A stretch of 36,227 nt of DNA from Planctomycetaceae bacterium (GTDB taxonomy: Bacteria; Planctomycetota; Planctomycetia; Planctomycetales; Planctomycetaceae), in assembly GCA_014762625.1 (NCBI GenBank), contig JABURQ010000085.1, forward strand, positions 1 through 36,227, written 5' to 3'. Positions 9,801-18,378 of the stretch are shown one piece after another. The notes under the pieces were generated by a model. That model made no database searches. It had not been told where the DNA came from and saw nothing but the letters and a program-made list of their open reading frames with translations. The position numbers and the translations under genes are program-made. Positions within the stretch are counted from its first letter, which is position 1; each line of letters starts with the position of its first letter.

Positions 9801-10387
9801 CCTCAGAAGAAAACTTTCTGGCCCTTTATCCGGATGAAGAAGGGTATTCGTGGTTTTTGATTGGCGGCCCCAAAGAATCCATCGATGAGTTTACCAGCAG
9901 TGATGCCGAGAAGGTCGAGGATTATCTCGAAACCGGACTGAATCAGTACGGGTTTGATGTGAATCGTGTTCAAAATCGACTGGATGCGTTTCTGACGGTT
10001 CAGAATACCTATCTGAAGACTTTCCAGACTCTGGGAGGTTTGGGGCTGTTGTTGGGAACCGTCGGCCTGGGGACCGTCATGCTCAGAAATGTCATGGAAC
10101 GGGGGGGAGAACTCTCCTTGCTGCGAGCGGTTGGATTCAGAAACCGACAGGTGGGAAGATTGGTGTTGCTGGAAAATGCATTTCTCCTCACATGGGGCTT
10201 ATTAAGTGGTGCAACTGCGGCGTTGCTCTCCATGCTGCCGCATTTGTTATCTGTCGGCGCCGATGTCCCTTGGCAGTCCCTGTTCACCCTGCTGCTTGGT
10301 GTGTTTCTGGTGGGGATGGTTTCTTCATTGGTGGCCGTTATTCAGGCCATCAGGACACCGGTACTGTCGAACCTGCGCGGTGACTAA
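6821..10387 (+). CDS. Large FtsX-domain ABC permease
   Basis: A 1188-residue inner-membrane protein and the partner of the preceding ATPase. One helix lies near residues 18-40, followed by a periplasmic domain of about 500 residues. Then comes a first FtsX block of helices (about 553-690), a two- or three-helix linker (about 700-770), a helix near 790-815, a second periplasmic domain, and a final FtsX block (about 1065-1185). Two FtsX units in one chain resemble LolC/LolE or YbbP-like permeases, which act by mechanotransmission on lipoproteins or other envelope substrates. The very large soluble part is the distinctive feature. The substrate is not known. Confidence 0.88.
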   Translation: MSAFRLILKSLLYYWKTNFAVLLGVVAGAAVIGGALVVGDSVRESLRQLTLKRLGDVDYALESPRFFREELADEIETGSQSELIIAPALSLSSALQYEEESTKQTHRANQVGLWGVEQEFWSMIAPEEIPAPVDREIILSRQTADTLQAKLGDEISLFVELPATIPRGSLLGERDEVSQELVFSVSQILDGRTTADRFQLNPSQKLTFNAYVSLEELQVALDLAASRPSPDYPQGRPARVNSLLVKSDTRNDGDLQKSESDSSSLNQHLKDSLNFDDLQLKLRMIEDKSYVTLESRQMILDQSAESAAKQAAKELDCTTSPVLVYLANEFLNQNKPENYSLYSVIAGLDRSSLDSPPFGPPPLKSGAWPAEMGDHQIVLNSWLANDLQISPGEMIDVRWHVVGSHGELPEVEHEFEVMGIVDLSGPMDDLGLTPQLKGITDVDTYDEWDQPFDMDLNRLTQRDEDYWEGTNETKAYRATPKAFVSLKTAQKLWNSRYGDLTSYRFAPQTDELSLEEFGQRVTAEVLKAYEPQNAGLAFRPVKASGLQAAQGTTDFSALFISFSFFLILSAMILIGLLFRLGIEQRLFELGILHSVGWTDSMVKRHIVVESLIVILLGTGVGAYAAVLYADAMIYALTTRWVGAIGTSELALSLRPLSLIIGSAISIIVALGAVIWSLRQFKGLSYRAMLSGTQTEVARNASSSSSKYWAIGTGFLASLLLVLTVLGVVPDVEAFAGLSVKAVMFFVVGMLGLSCSLLSMSAWISRDEELSVQGTGETALARLSIRNASRNRSRTVLTTGLISSATFVIAAVAAGQKDPAAEGPDLYSGNGGFRLVAESSQPILPNLNTEAGRKEALEFLNQPELEDSEEMKQLLDRTEIVPFRRKPGEDASCLNPYQTTLPTVLGATSLMRERGGFTFSGVSAEKPWLLLDQEIPNDDEGLPVYPVFGDLNTLQYSLHKAIGDRIPVPNQENPRAWLEIVGTYTGSIFQGVLVASEENFLALYPDEEGYSWFLIGGPKESIDEFTSSDAEKVEDYLETGLNQYGFDVNRVQNRLDAFLTVQNTYLKTFQTLGGLGLLLGTVGLGTVMLRNVMERGGELSLLRAVGFRNRQVGRLVLLENAFLLTWGLLSGATAALLSMLPHLLSVGADVPWQSLFTLLLGVFLVGMVSSLVAVIQAIRTPVLSNLRGD

Positions 10388-10507
10388 ACTGTAATTCTCA
10401 GGGGCTCCATAGATTGCGGTTCTCAAAAGATAACAATTCTTTAAGATACGATTTATCGTGATCGAGATGTGCCATTCTTCCTTTCTCGTGCTCCCGGATC
10501 TGGTCGT

Positions 10508-12493
10508 ATGAATTCACCTCAAGAAAGAGTCCAGCCAGAAAGTATCCTCTCCAGGATAAAGCATGATTTTCCAGCTTCTGTTGTGGTATTCCTGGTGGCG
10601 TTGCCGTTGTGTATGGGGATCGCGATCGCGTCGGGAGTACCGGTCTCGGCTGGATTGCTAACGGGGATCGTCGGCGGTCTGATTGTGGGTTTTCTTGCGG
10701 GGGCACCGCTTCAAGTCTCCGGCCCTGCCGCCGGTTTAACGGTGATTGTGTACTCAGTCGTCCAGGACCATGGTCTGGAGATGCTGGGAACTGTCGTGCT
10801 GATTGGAGGACTCTTTCAGCTGATTGCCGGAATCTTCAAGCTCGGCCAATGGTTTCGTGCGGTTTCACCCGCGGTCATTAAGGGGATGCTTTCTGGAATT
10901 GGCGTGCTCATCTTTGCCAGTCAGTTTCATGTCATGGTGGACGACAAGCCGAAAGAAGGAGGTCTGAATAATCTCCTCAGTATCCCCGAGGCGATTGAAA
11001 AAGGACTTCCGATGCCGCAATGGACGGACGAGGAAGAGCGGCAAATCCGCAAGGAACACCTGATTGCGTTCGGAGACCTCCACGAACGTCAGGTTCAACT
11101 TTACGAGCGAGTCGCCGAGCAGGCGGTCGAACATCCCGATGAAACAGATATCGAACGCGAACTGGCAGAATTCGAGTCTATCGCCGAGCAACAGGCCGCG
11201 ATTACTCAAGAACTCGAAAAACTAGAGCAGGAAGTTACCAATTATGAACTGACGCATTCCAGCAAACAGAAACAGGTTGAACTCGATAAGAGAATGGAAT
11301 CAGCGCTCCAGGCGAGTCAAACAGCCCGCGATGATTTAACGGACGAGTCGAAACTCGAAGACGTCAGAGAGGACCAGGAACGTGCCGCCGAGACACTCGC
11401 CGCACTGATGGCGAGTCTGAAAAATCATCGCTGGGCCGCTAAGGTGGGGCTCTTCACCATTGGATTGATCCTGATCTGGGGGAGCATGACTCCCAAAAAG
11501 TTTCGCATCATCCCACCACCTTTGGTTGCCGTCGCGGGAGCAACCGTTCTTGCCACACTCCTCAGCCTGCCTGTCTTTTACGTCGAAGTCCCCGATAGTT
11601 TGTTTTCCGAGATCCACTTTCCTTCCTGGATTGTGCTCAAAAACACCCCGCTCGTGGAATGGAAAACACTCATTCAAAGCGGTTTGCTGATTGCGGTCGT
11701 CGCCAGTGCGGAAACGCTCCTCTGTGCGGTGGCGGTCGATCAGATGCATTCCGGTCCACGCACGAAATATGACCGCGAACTCGCCGCTCAGGGTGTCGGA
11801 AATATGGTCTGCGGATTCATCGGCGCCTTACCAATGACGGGAGTGATTGTTCGCTCGGCTGCCAACGTCCAAGCGGGAGGAAAATCAAGATGGTCCGCCG
11901 TGATGCACGGTCTCTGGTTGTTATTGTTTGTGGCTCTCCTGGGATGGCTGCTGCGGTCGATTCCCACGGCCTGTCTCGCTGCGATGCTGGTTTATACCGG
12001 CGTCAAACTGATGAACTTTCCTAAAAATCTTCGCGACCTGTGGAAATACGGTTCTGGTGAAGTCGTAATTTACGTCGTCACCGTCTCAACGATTGTATCC
12101 GTCGATTTACTCTCGGGAGTTCTCGCCGGCGTGGGCTTATCGGCTCTCAAATTACTCTACACATTCAGCCATCTGAAAACCGACCTGAGCGTAGACACCG
12201 AACAGAAACTGGCATTTCTTAAACTGAACGGAGCCGCCACATTTTTACGGCTTCCAATTCTGGCTGAAGAACTCGAAAGGGTTCCCAAAGGGTTTGAACT
12301 CCGAGTCGACTTTCAGAATCTCGATTACATCGATCATGCCTGCCTCGATCTGTTGCGAAACTGGGGGAAGCAACACGAATCTCTCGGCGGTGGTGTAGTG
12401 ATCGACTGGGACTCCTTGAATGCCCGTTTCGACCGAGAGCAAAGCGTGAAATCTCGCTCGGAAAATGAATCGAAAAAAACAAAAACCAGCTGA
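10508..12493 (+). CDS. SulP-family anion transporter with coiled-coil insert and STAS domain
   Basis: A 661-residue inner-membrane protein. The conserved SulP start is present (FPASVVVFLVALPLCMGIAIA), as are the anion-site segment VSGPAAGLTV and a C-terminal STAS domain (about residues 555-640). Likely cargo is bicarbonate, sulfate or another small anion. Odd feature: a hydrophilic, Glu/Gln/Lys-rich stretch of about 130 residues (about 171-304), predicted coiled coil, splits the membrane domain after the fifth or sixth helix. I prefer the ATG at 10508; a GTG at 10469 would add 13 residues in front of the normal family start. The gene begins 120 bases after the permease and may have its own promoter. 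Confidence 0.88.
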   Translation: MNSPQERVQPESILSRIKHDFPASVVVFLVALPLCMGIAIASGVPVSAGLLTGIVGGLIVGFLAGAPLQVSGPAAGLTVIVYSVVQDHGLEMLGTVVLIGGLFQLIAGIFKLGQWFRAVSPAVIKGMLSGIGVLIFASQFHVMVDDKPKEGGLNNLLSIPEAIEKGLPMPQWTDEEERQIRKEHLIAFGDLHERQVQLYERVAEQAVEHPDETDIERELAEFESIAEQQAAITQELEKLEQEVTNYELTHSSKQKQVELDKRMESALQASQTARDDLTDESKLEDVREDQERAAETLAALMASLKNHRWAAKVGLFTIGLILIWGSMTPKKFRIIPPPLVAVAGATVLATLLSLPVFYVEVPDSLFSEIHFPSWIVLKNTPLVEWKTLIQSGLLIAVVASAETLLCAVAVDQMHSGPRTKYDRELAAQGVGNMVCGFIGALPMTGVIVRSAANVQAGGKSRWSAVMHGLWLLLFVALLGWLLRSIPTACLAAMLVYTGVKLMNFPKNLRDLWKYGSGEVVIYVVTVSTIVSVDLLSGVLAGVGLSALKLLYTFSHLKTDLSVDTEQKLAFLKLNGAATFLRLPILAEELERVPKGFELRVDFQNLDYIDHACLDLLRNWGKQHESLGGGVVIDWDSLNARFDREQSVKSRSENESKKTKTS

Positions 12494-12517
12494 GCGGGAA
12501 CTCATACATTCTCGCTC
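12492..12517 (+). terminator. Hairpin at the end of the SulP gene
   Basis: GAGCGGGAA (12492-12500) pairs with TTCTCGCTC (12509-12517): nine pairs including one G-T, with an eight-base loop. It overlaps the stop codon. No proper T-run follows (CCTGTTT), so it may be an attenuator or mRNA-stabilising stem rather than a full terminator before purU. Confidence 0.35.
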
Positions 12518-12556
12518 CCTGTTTCACACAATATTTCTTGCTGGAAAGTTAACGAC

Positions 12557-13417
12557 GTGCAAGTAACCATCACGGCTGTCGGCCCGGATAATCGTGGGCT
12601 CGCCGATCCGATCGTCCATTTCGTTACCAGCCTGGGAGCGAATATCTATGAGATCCAGATGTACGACCACGATCAGGAGCGACTGTTCGCGATGCTGGTG
12701 CGGATCGAACTGGAGACATCCGCGGAAGACTTGAAGGAGTTGCGTCTCCGTTTTGCGGAGATCGAACAACAGACCGGTCTCTCGATTCGAGTCTGGTCTC
12801 GCGATGAGTCCCCAGTCAAACCACGGATCGCAATCTGTACGACGTACCGCTTGGAGCCCGCACAGGCGATTCTCGATGCCATCAATCGAGGCGAACTTGA
12901 TTGCGAGGTCGCGGTGGTTCTCGGGAACCGCCCCGCGGGAAAAGCATTGGCCGACGAGGCGGGAGTTGATTGGCATCTGATTGGTGACCCGCAGGGAAAC
13001 CCTGACAACGAGAAAATGGTGGCTCTTTTCGACCAGTACCAGGTCGATTACATCATTCTGGCTCGCTACATGCGCGTGTTACCGGCGGGGACATGTTGGC
13101 GATTTGCGGGGGGCCGCATCATTAACCTCCACCACGGATTACTTCCCTCATTTCCCGGTTTTCGGCCTTACGAAGACGCCTTCAGCCATCGCATGTTAAC
13201 CTACGGAGCGACCGTCCACTTCATTATCCCGGAACTCGATGCAGGCAACCAAATTCTCCACCAGGGAACCTTCACTGTTTCACCGGGGACATCTCTCGAA
13301 GAGATTAAAAGAACAGGGGAAGCCGAGAACGAACCACGATGCCTGGTGAAAGGACTCAAGCGTGTCGTTGACCGCGAGGTGGAGCTTCATTTCCATCGCG
13401 TCGTGAAACGTGAATAG
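12557..13417 (+). CDS. purU: Formyltetrahydrofolate deformylase
   Basis: A 286-residue cytoplasmic enzyme that hydrolyses 10-formyltetrahydrofolate to formate and tetrahydrofolate, balancing one-carbon pools and feeding formate to purine synthesis. An N-terminal ACT domain (about residues 1-85) begins with AVGPDNRGLADPIV. The formyltransferase catalytic domain follows, with the Asn-x-His signature in INLHHGLLPSF and the conserved Asp in ELDAG. Length matches the family. The start is GTG 12557, with GGAAAG upstream. The middle region (residues 90-150) is more divergent than in E. coli PurU, so it may form a separate subfamily. Confidence 0.85.
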   Translation: MQVTITAVGPDNRGLADPIVHFVTSLGANIYEIQMYDHDQERLFAMLVRIELETSAEDLKELRLRFAEIEQQTGLSIRVWSRDESPVKPRIAICTTYRLEPAQAILDAINRGELDCEVAVVLGNRPAGKALADEAGVDWHLIGDPQGNPDNEKMVALFDQYQVDYIILARYMRVLPAGTCWRFAGGRIINLHHGLLPSFPGFRPYEDAFSHRMLTYGATVHFIIPELDAGNQILHQGTFTVSPGTSLEEIKRTGEAENEPRCLVKGLKRVVDREVELHFHRVVKRE

Positions 13418-13503
13418 TGCTGCTTTTATCGATGAAAACCGGCCTGTTCGCGAAATTCTTTTCCTTCTAGAATTCCTCCGACCCTTTTTTGGATGACGGG
13501 CTG

Positions 13504-14640
13504 ATGAATTCTTACGCTCACTGGGCAACACGAACTCCCTGGTTGCTGATCGCCTCCGCGATCGGATTGATGATGATCGGTCTGACGGGAATCGAACGGA
13601 GCGACTTGCTCATCGGCAGCGACCATCATTCCCGTCAAATGTTCTGGATCATGCTGGCTGTACCGACGATGTATGTCGCAACGCGGTATCCTTATCGCGA
13701 GTTGCGACACATCAGCATTCCTCTGTTTGTGGTGAGTTTGGGACTTCTGGTGTTCGTGTTCTTGATGCCGGCCAGAAACGGTTCGCATCGCTGGATCCCG
13801 CTGGGGTTTCTTAACGTCCAACCGTCAGAATTCGCCAAGCTGACCTATATCATGGCGTTGTCGCATTACTTGATGTATCGCAGCAATTACCGGCGGTTGA
13901 CCGGATTGATCGCCCCCTTTGTGCTGACGATGATTCCGGTCGGATTGATTCTGAAAGAACCCGATCTGGGAACGTCCCTGGTCTTCCTGCCGATTCTCTT
14001 TGCAATGCTGTTTGCCGCGGGAGCGCGGGTGCGGCATTTGATTCTGATCGTCTTCCTCGGAGTCTGCACCCTCCCCGCACTCTGGGTCGGAATGAGCGCC
14101 GAACAGAAATCGCGCGTCGTGACATTATTCCTTCAACAGGATGGCGGCGAGATGCCGACCGGCGACGGCTACCACCTCTACCAGTCCAAGCAGGTGATCG
14201 CTCTGGGCGGATTGGCGGGAAGCGAAATGGGAGGGATGCCGGTCGACGATCCGATCGCATACCATCTACCGGCGGGTAGGACCGATTTTATCTTCTCATT
14301 GATTTCCGAACGTTGGGGGTTGGCCGGATGTTTGCTGACCCTCCTGTTTTATTTCCTGCTGTTCTGGCAAGGACTGAAAATCTCGGCGTCAACTCGGGAA
14401 CCGTACGGGCGGCTCTTATGCGTCGGCGTGGTGTCGATGCTCGCCGCGCAAACCCTCATCAATACGGGGATGACCGTCGGCCTGATGCCGATCACAGGTC
14501 TTACATTGCCACTGGTCAGCTACGGAGGTTCGAGCCTGTTATCGACCTCGTTCGCCATCGGCTTGTTGGTGAATGTCTCCCTGCATCCGGGTTACGAAAT
14601 TGGATCGGATCCTTTCCGTTTCGCCGCGGAACCGGCGTGA
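13504..14640 (+). CDS. FtsW/RodA/SpoVE-family peptidoglycan polymerase
   Basis: A 378-residue membrane protein of about ten helices, a SEDS glycosyltransferase that polymerises lipid II. Family landmarks are present: [22 protein letters not shown] with the catalytic-region Asp, [12 protein letters not shown], and the C-terminal motif [15 protein letters not shown]. The first ATG with a reasonable family N-terminus is 13504; a TTG at 13489 would add five residues. RodA is more likely than FtsW because Planctomycetales lack FtsZ (established knowledge), but sequence alone cannot separate them. The next gene follows at once after its TGA. Confidence 0.87.
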   Translation: MNSYAHWATRTPWLLIASAIGLMMIGLTGIERSDLLIGSDHHSRQMFWIMLAVPTMYVATRYPYRELRHISIPLFVVSLGLLVFVFLMPARNGSHRWIPLGFLNVQPSEFAKLTYIMALSHYLMYRSNYRRLTGLIAPFVLTMIPVGLILKEPDLGTSLVFLPILFAMLFAAGARVRHLILIVFLGVCTLPALWVGMSAEQKSRVVTLFLQQDGGEMPTGDGYHLYQSKQVIALGGLAGSEMGGMPVDDPIAYHLPAGRTDFIFSLISERWGLAGCLLTLLFYFLLFWQGLKISASTREPYGRLLCVGVVSMLAAQTLINTGMTVGLMPITGLTLPLVSYGGSSLLSTSFAIGLLVNVSLHPGYEIGSDPFRFAAEPA

Positions 14641-14646
14641 GTGACT

Positions 14647-15720
14647 ATGGACATTCCCTCTACGAGTCAACGGAAAGAAGCAATCCTTGGCTGTTTGCTT
14701 GGAACGGCTATCGGAGATGCTTTAGGTCTCCCTTACGAAGGGCTCTCGCCTGTTCGTGCTCAAAAGATCCTTGGTCCACCTGATCGATATCGTTTTTTCC
14801 TGAGAAGGGGAATGGTCTCTGACGATACCGAACATTCCTGTCTTGTTGCCTATGCCTTGCTCAAGTCTCAAGGCGATCCCTCACGCTTCCAGGCGATTCT
14901 GGCTCGACAGTTACGACTGTGGATACTGGCTCTGCCTGCCGGAGTAGGTCGAGCAACCGCAGTATCACTGGTTAAATTGCTCGTCGGATATCCGCCATCT
15001 CAAAGCGGTGTTTATTCGGCCGGCAATGGTCCGTCGATGCGATCTGCTGTCATCGGTCTTATTTCTGAAGATCTTGAGCAGATGAAAATACTCGTTTCAT
15101 TATCATCTCGTATCACCCATACCGATCCTAAAGCGGAATATGGAGCCTTAGCAGTCGCTCTGGCAACACGTCTGGCATCTTTTGAAACACCTACTTCTCC
15201 TGATATTTTTATTCGAGAGTTGGGCCATTTGCTCGGTGAAGGCTCCGAGGAGTTTCTTTCGTTGATGACCTCGGTTTCTGAAAGTGTTCAAGCCGATGAA
15301 AAGACTGAGGAATTTGCTCGGAAACTCGGCCTTTCGAGGGGAGTGACCGGATACACGTATCACACGGTTCCGGTTGCTCTGCATGCGTGGCTCTCTCATG
15401 ACGACTTTCAGGCAGCGATAGAGAGCGTCATTCGATGTGGAGGAGATACTGATACCGTCGCAGCCATCACTGGAGGAATTTTCGGTTCACAAGTTGAGAG
15501 AAGCGGCCTTCCAGAACATCATTTAAACAGTTTGAAGGACTGGCCGATCTCTGTTTCATGGATAGAGAAATTGGGTTCAGCGCTTGCTGAACCACAGGAC
15601 GGGCAGAAAGTTCAAGTGCCGTTTTGGTTGTTTCGACTGATCCGTAATCTCTTATTTCTCGTTGTAGTACTGATACATGGATTGAGGCGGGTACTACCTC
15701 CTTATGGATCAGAGATATGA
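14647..15720 (+). CDS. ADP-ribosylglycohydrolase-family protein with C-terminal hydrophobic tail
   Basis: A 357-residue protein of the DraG/ARH fold, which removes ADP-ribose from proteins or small molecules using two metal ions. Three metal-binding segments are visible: the N-terminal GTAIGDALGLPYEG, SDDTE at residues 58-62, and GGDTDTVA near 265-272. Near the C-terminus lies a strongly hydrophobic segment (about 325-345) flanked by Arg, which looks like a tail membrane anchor and is not part of the usual fold. Base use differs sharply from its neighbour: 15061-15120 is 35% GC by hand count, against 62% for 14221-14280 in the gene before. This suggests transfer. ATG 14647 is preferred over GTG 14641. 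Confidence 0.83.
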   Translation: MDIPSTSQRKEAILGCLLGTAIGDALGLPYEGLSPVRAQKILGPPDRYRFFLRRGMVSDDTEHSCLVAYALLKSQGDPSRFQAILARQLRLWILALPAGVGRATAVSLVKLLVGYPPSQSGVYSAGNGPSMRSAVIGLISEDLEQMKILVSLSSRITHTDPKAEYGALAVALATRLASFETPTSPDIFIRELGHLLGEGSEEFLSLMTSVSESVQADEKTEEFARKLGLSRGVTGYTYHTVPVALHAWLSHDDFQAAIESVIRCGGDTDTVAAITGGIFGSQVERSGLPEHHLNSLKDWPISVSWIEKLGSALAEPQDGQKVQVPFWLFRLIRNLLFLVVVLIHGLRRVLPPYGSEI

Positions 15721-15727
15721 GCCTTGT

Positions 15728-18289
15728 TCACGGAATGTTACCGATTGCCTCTCCACCGGCGATCGTGGACATCGCTTCAAACACGCTGGGATCGATGTTT
15801 TCCGAGACAAATCGGACTGAGCCATCCCCCATCAGGACATTCAGACCGCCTGTGTAAGGACCGCCAATGCCGTCAGGCCCGTTGATGTACGGTTTCTGCG
15901 TCAATGACCGGAGCGTGGATGGTCCTCCCTGAGCCCACGGTCCGAAGGGAGCGCTCGCTTCCGTCATCATCATCGTGTTGGACAATCCATCACGAACATC
16001 GCGAAATCGTGTTTCTCGCTCGTATCCAAACATACCGGCTCGTTTGTGTGGTAACTTCAGCATCGGAGCATCTTTCCCGATGCCGGCGATACCGACATAG
16101 TGAGTCACCCCAAACTCCCCACGCGGCTTTGGCCAACCGGGGTTCAGGAGAGTTTCAATGTCGGGAGACGTCCATTGAACGTTGGCTTTTGCTTTCCAAC
16201 CCTGACTATGGTCGAGATTATTATAAATATTAGCTTGATCGTAATAAGGAAGCAGTTGAGCGAAGAAACTGAGTCTCTCTTCCGGCTTGAGTTTTAACTG
16301 TGCCTCCTGACTTTGTGGGTTGGAAGCTCCCGTGCCGGTCGGCAGTTTCTGGTAAGTGTCGTGATAATTGTGAATGGCCAAACCTAGTTGTTTCAGATTA
16401 TTCTTGGATTGTGATCTACGAGCCGCAGTTCGTGCCTGTTGGACGGCCGGCAGCAATAATGCGACCAAAACCGGTGCCGCTGCCAGAGAACCTGCATTGG
16501 AAGCAGAAACGCCGGGAGCGGAAGATCGAGAGGTCCACTTCATCCCCTTTTCGCTGACGGTCGCGACACCGATTGACGGGAAGAGTTTCTGGGTCACCAG
16601 TGCCGCTGGCGGAAAGTCAGCCACCGAAACGTTCATCGGCACTTCCGGTCCCCCGCCGAATTGAGAGGCCTGTTTGAGCATCCCCTGCCCGAAACCGAGT
16701 AATGCCGGCAGGACTGAGGCTATCGCCTGATACCCCTGCCTGACATCCAAAGTGCTGATACTGACAAACTCGGAAGGGAGCTTCTCGAACGAGGCCAGCC
16801 ATTCTTCTGTCGGCTTCCAAGTCGGTAATTTCCCGTCAATTCGTAACAAAGTCGCTTCGACGATTTGCGGCGACAATCCCACTACCAGCCAATCCTGATC
16901 CTGAGCAATGGATATCGAAAACATCCCGTTAGCAATATTCAATATCCCGAATGGGCGTCCCTGTTTTTCGGTAATCTGCACCGTTACCGCGTTGGGAGGG
17001 GCGAGTTCGCGAATTTTATCGACGCAGAGTGCCATTGTTGTCAGCAGATTTTGCGAATCTTGCACCTCAAAAATCATCCCCAGGCTCGGCAACATGAATG
17101 ATGCTTGCGAATTATCGATAAAGACCGCATATCGTTTTCCGAGCGTCGCGAGTAAATCGGCTTGGATGTCGAAGCCCAGAAGATTGCCGAGTAGTTCTTT
17201 TCCCGACTCCGCCGGAGGAACCGACCCGGGAGGAGCCAGTTTGCTGACCGACTCATAGAGATCGAGAGCACTTTGCCAGGCTCCCGACCAATCGGACTGT
17301 CCAACATAGAAATACCCACTCGATTCCGGCATCGGGGGGATGTCGTCCAGCGTCATCGGTGTGCCCGTCAAACCTGACAGTAATCCAGTTCGCTCTCCCG
17401 GAGCCACTATTTCGGACTCCGACCAGAGAGCCTCGCCTTGCAGGCCAGACTTTGAACTGATGGTCTTCAGATTCGCCAGACCCACTTGTTCCAGCACATT
17501 GGCGACCGTCAGAGGATTCCCGTCCGCGGTGGGAATCGGTAACGGCATCGGGCCATAGGTGTCTGCGAGCATGGAAAAATCGAACCAGACGGTACTGCAT
17601 ACTTGGAAATCCTCTGCGGAAGACATCGCTGTCCACTGGCTGGATTGTGAGAGATGCTTTGAGTCAGGAGACGAAACTGTCGCAATGTTCTTCTCAACAT
17701 CGAGCCCGATCGTCATCAGGAGATGTCCGCCTTGTTTCCACAATCCCAGAGAAACTCCTGGGGAATCGGGAATCAATACCCTCTGATAGGAGACGCCATT
17801 AACCTCCCCTTGTTGAACTTGATCGCGGTAACCTTCCACCATCAGCTCCGAGATGAGAGGCAAATATTCATCCCCCTCTCTCAGGCCCAGATAGAGAGCG
17901 GGAAGCGGAGGCATCCCTTCTGTCGGCTGCAATACAACGCAAGTCGAAAAGCCTCGCTGTAACCCTTGATTCAAAACCATATCCACCGCCTCTTGCGCCC
18001 GCGGACCGCCGAGCACCGAGAGTGACTGGATCACTTTCAGAAGCGCCGGAGTGAGACCCGATTCGACGAGAGACTCGTACGCCACAGTCTCTTTCCATTC
18101 GTCGGCGTGAAGTTTGAATCCATCCCAGTTGAGATAGAGGAACGGATCGGCCGGCAAAATTTCTTCCAACGACTGAGAGACGATAGGCTGGTAGGAGGTT
18201 TTTTGAGTTTCAGGAGGTCGATTGAAGGCAATCACCGTCCCCAAACCGAGAGAAGAGGCGACAAGACACAGGAGGAAGAGTCGTTTCAT
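15728..18289 (-). CDS. Exported protein fusing an N-terminal DUF3352-like region to a DUF1559 domain
   Basis: An 853-residue protein with a signal peptide (first 21 residues, cut near VIA). Residues 30-590 form an extracytoplasmic region resembling the DUF3352-type proteins of planctomycetes; that label is tentative. From about 600 a DUF1559 domain follows, with the hallmark LLLPAVQQARTAARRSQ, NNLKQLGLAIHNYHD, a SNTMMMTE segment and the C-terminal GGLNVLMGDGSVRF motif. Free-standing DUF1559 proteins start with a pilin-type helix (FTLIELLVVIA); here that helix is internal and eroded, so it cannot be a prepilin signal. The function is unknown. It converges on the ADP-ribosylglycohydrolase gene with seven bases between them. 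Confidence 0.8.
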   Translation of the reverse strand: MKRLFLLCLVASSLGLGTVIAFNRPPETQKTSYQPIVSQSLEEILPADPFLYLNWDGFKLHADEWKETVAYESLVESGLTPALLKVIQSLSVLGGPRAQEAVDMVLNQGLQRGFSTCVVLQPTEGMPPLPALYLGLREGDEYLPLISELMVEGYRDQVQQGEVNGVSYQRVLIPDSPGVSLGLWKQGGHLLMTIGLDVEKNIATVSSPDSKHLSQSSQWTAMSSAEDFQVCSTVWFDFSMLADTYGPMPLPIPTADGNPLTVANVLEQVGLANLKTISSKSGLQGEALWSESEIVAPGERTGLLSGLTGTPMTLDDIPPMPESSGYFYVGQSDWSGAWQSALDLYESVSKLAPPGSVPPAESGKELLGNLLGFDIQADLLATLGKRYAVFIDNSQASFMLPSLGMIFEVQDSQNLLTTMALCVDKIRELAPPNAVTVQITEKQGRPFGILNIANGMFSISIAQDQDWLVVGLSPQIVEATLLRIDGKLPTWKPTEEWLASFEKLPSEFVSISTLDVRQGYQAIASVLPALLGFGQGMLKQASQFGGGPEVPMNVSVADFPPAALVTQKLFPSIGVATVSEKGMKWTSRSSAPGVSASNAGSLAAAPVLVALLLPAVQQARTAARRSQSKNNLKQLGLAIHNYHDTYQKLPTGTGASNPQSQEAQLKLKPEERLSFFAQLLPYYDQANIYNNLDHSQGWKAKANVQWTSPDIETLLNPGWPKPRGEFGVTHYVGIAGIGKDAPMLKLPHKRAGMFGYERETRFRDVRDGLSNTMMMTEASAPFGPWAQGGPSTLRSLTQKPYINGPDGIGGPYTGGLNVLMGDGSVRFVSENIDPSVFEAMSTIAGGEAIGNIP

Positions 18290-18378
18290 GGCGAATGCCC
18301 TTATAGAAAGGATTCAGAAGAGTCCGGTCTGATTATCTAGTGAGAAGCGGAAAAGATCAAAACGATTTTGACAAGATT

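Noticed and set aside
18357-18371. TCAAAA/TTTTGA hairpin between the MFS and DUF1559 genes
   Set aside because: Only six A-T-rich pairs and a weak T-run; too unstable to call a terminator.
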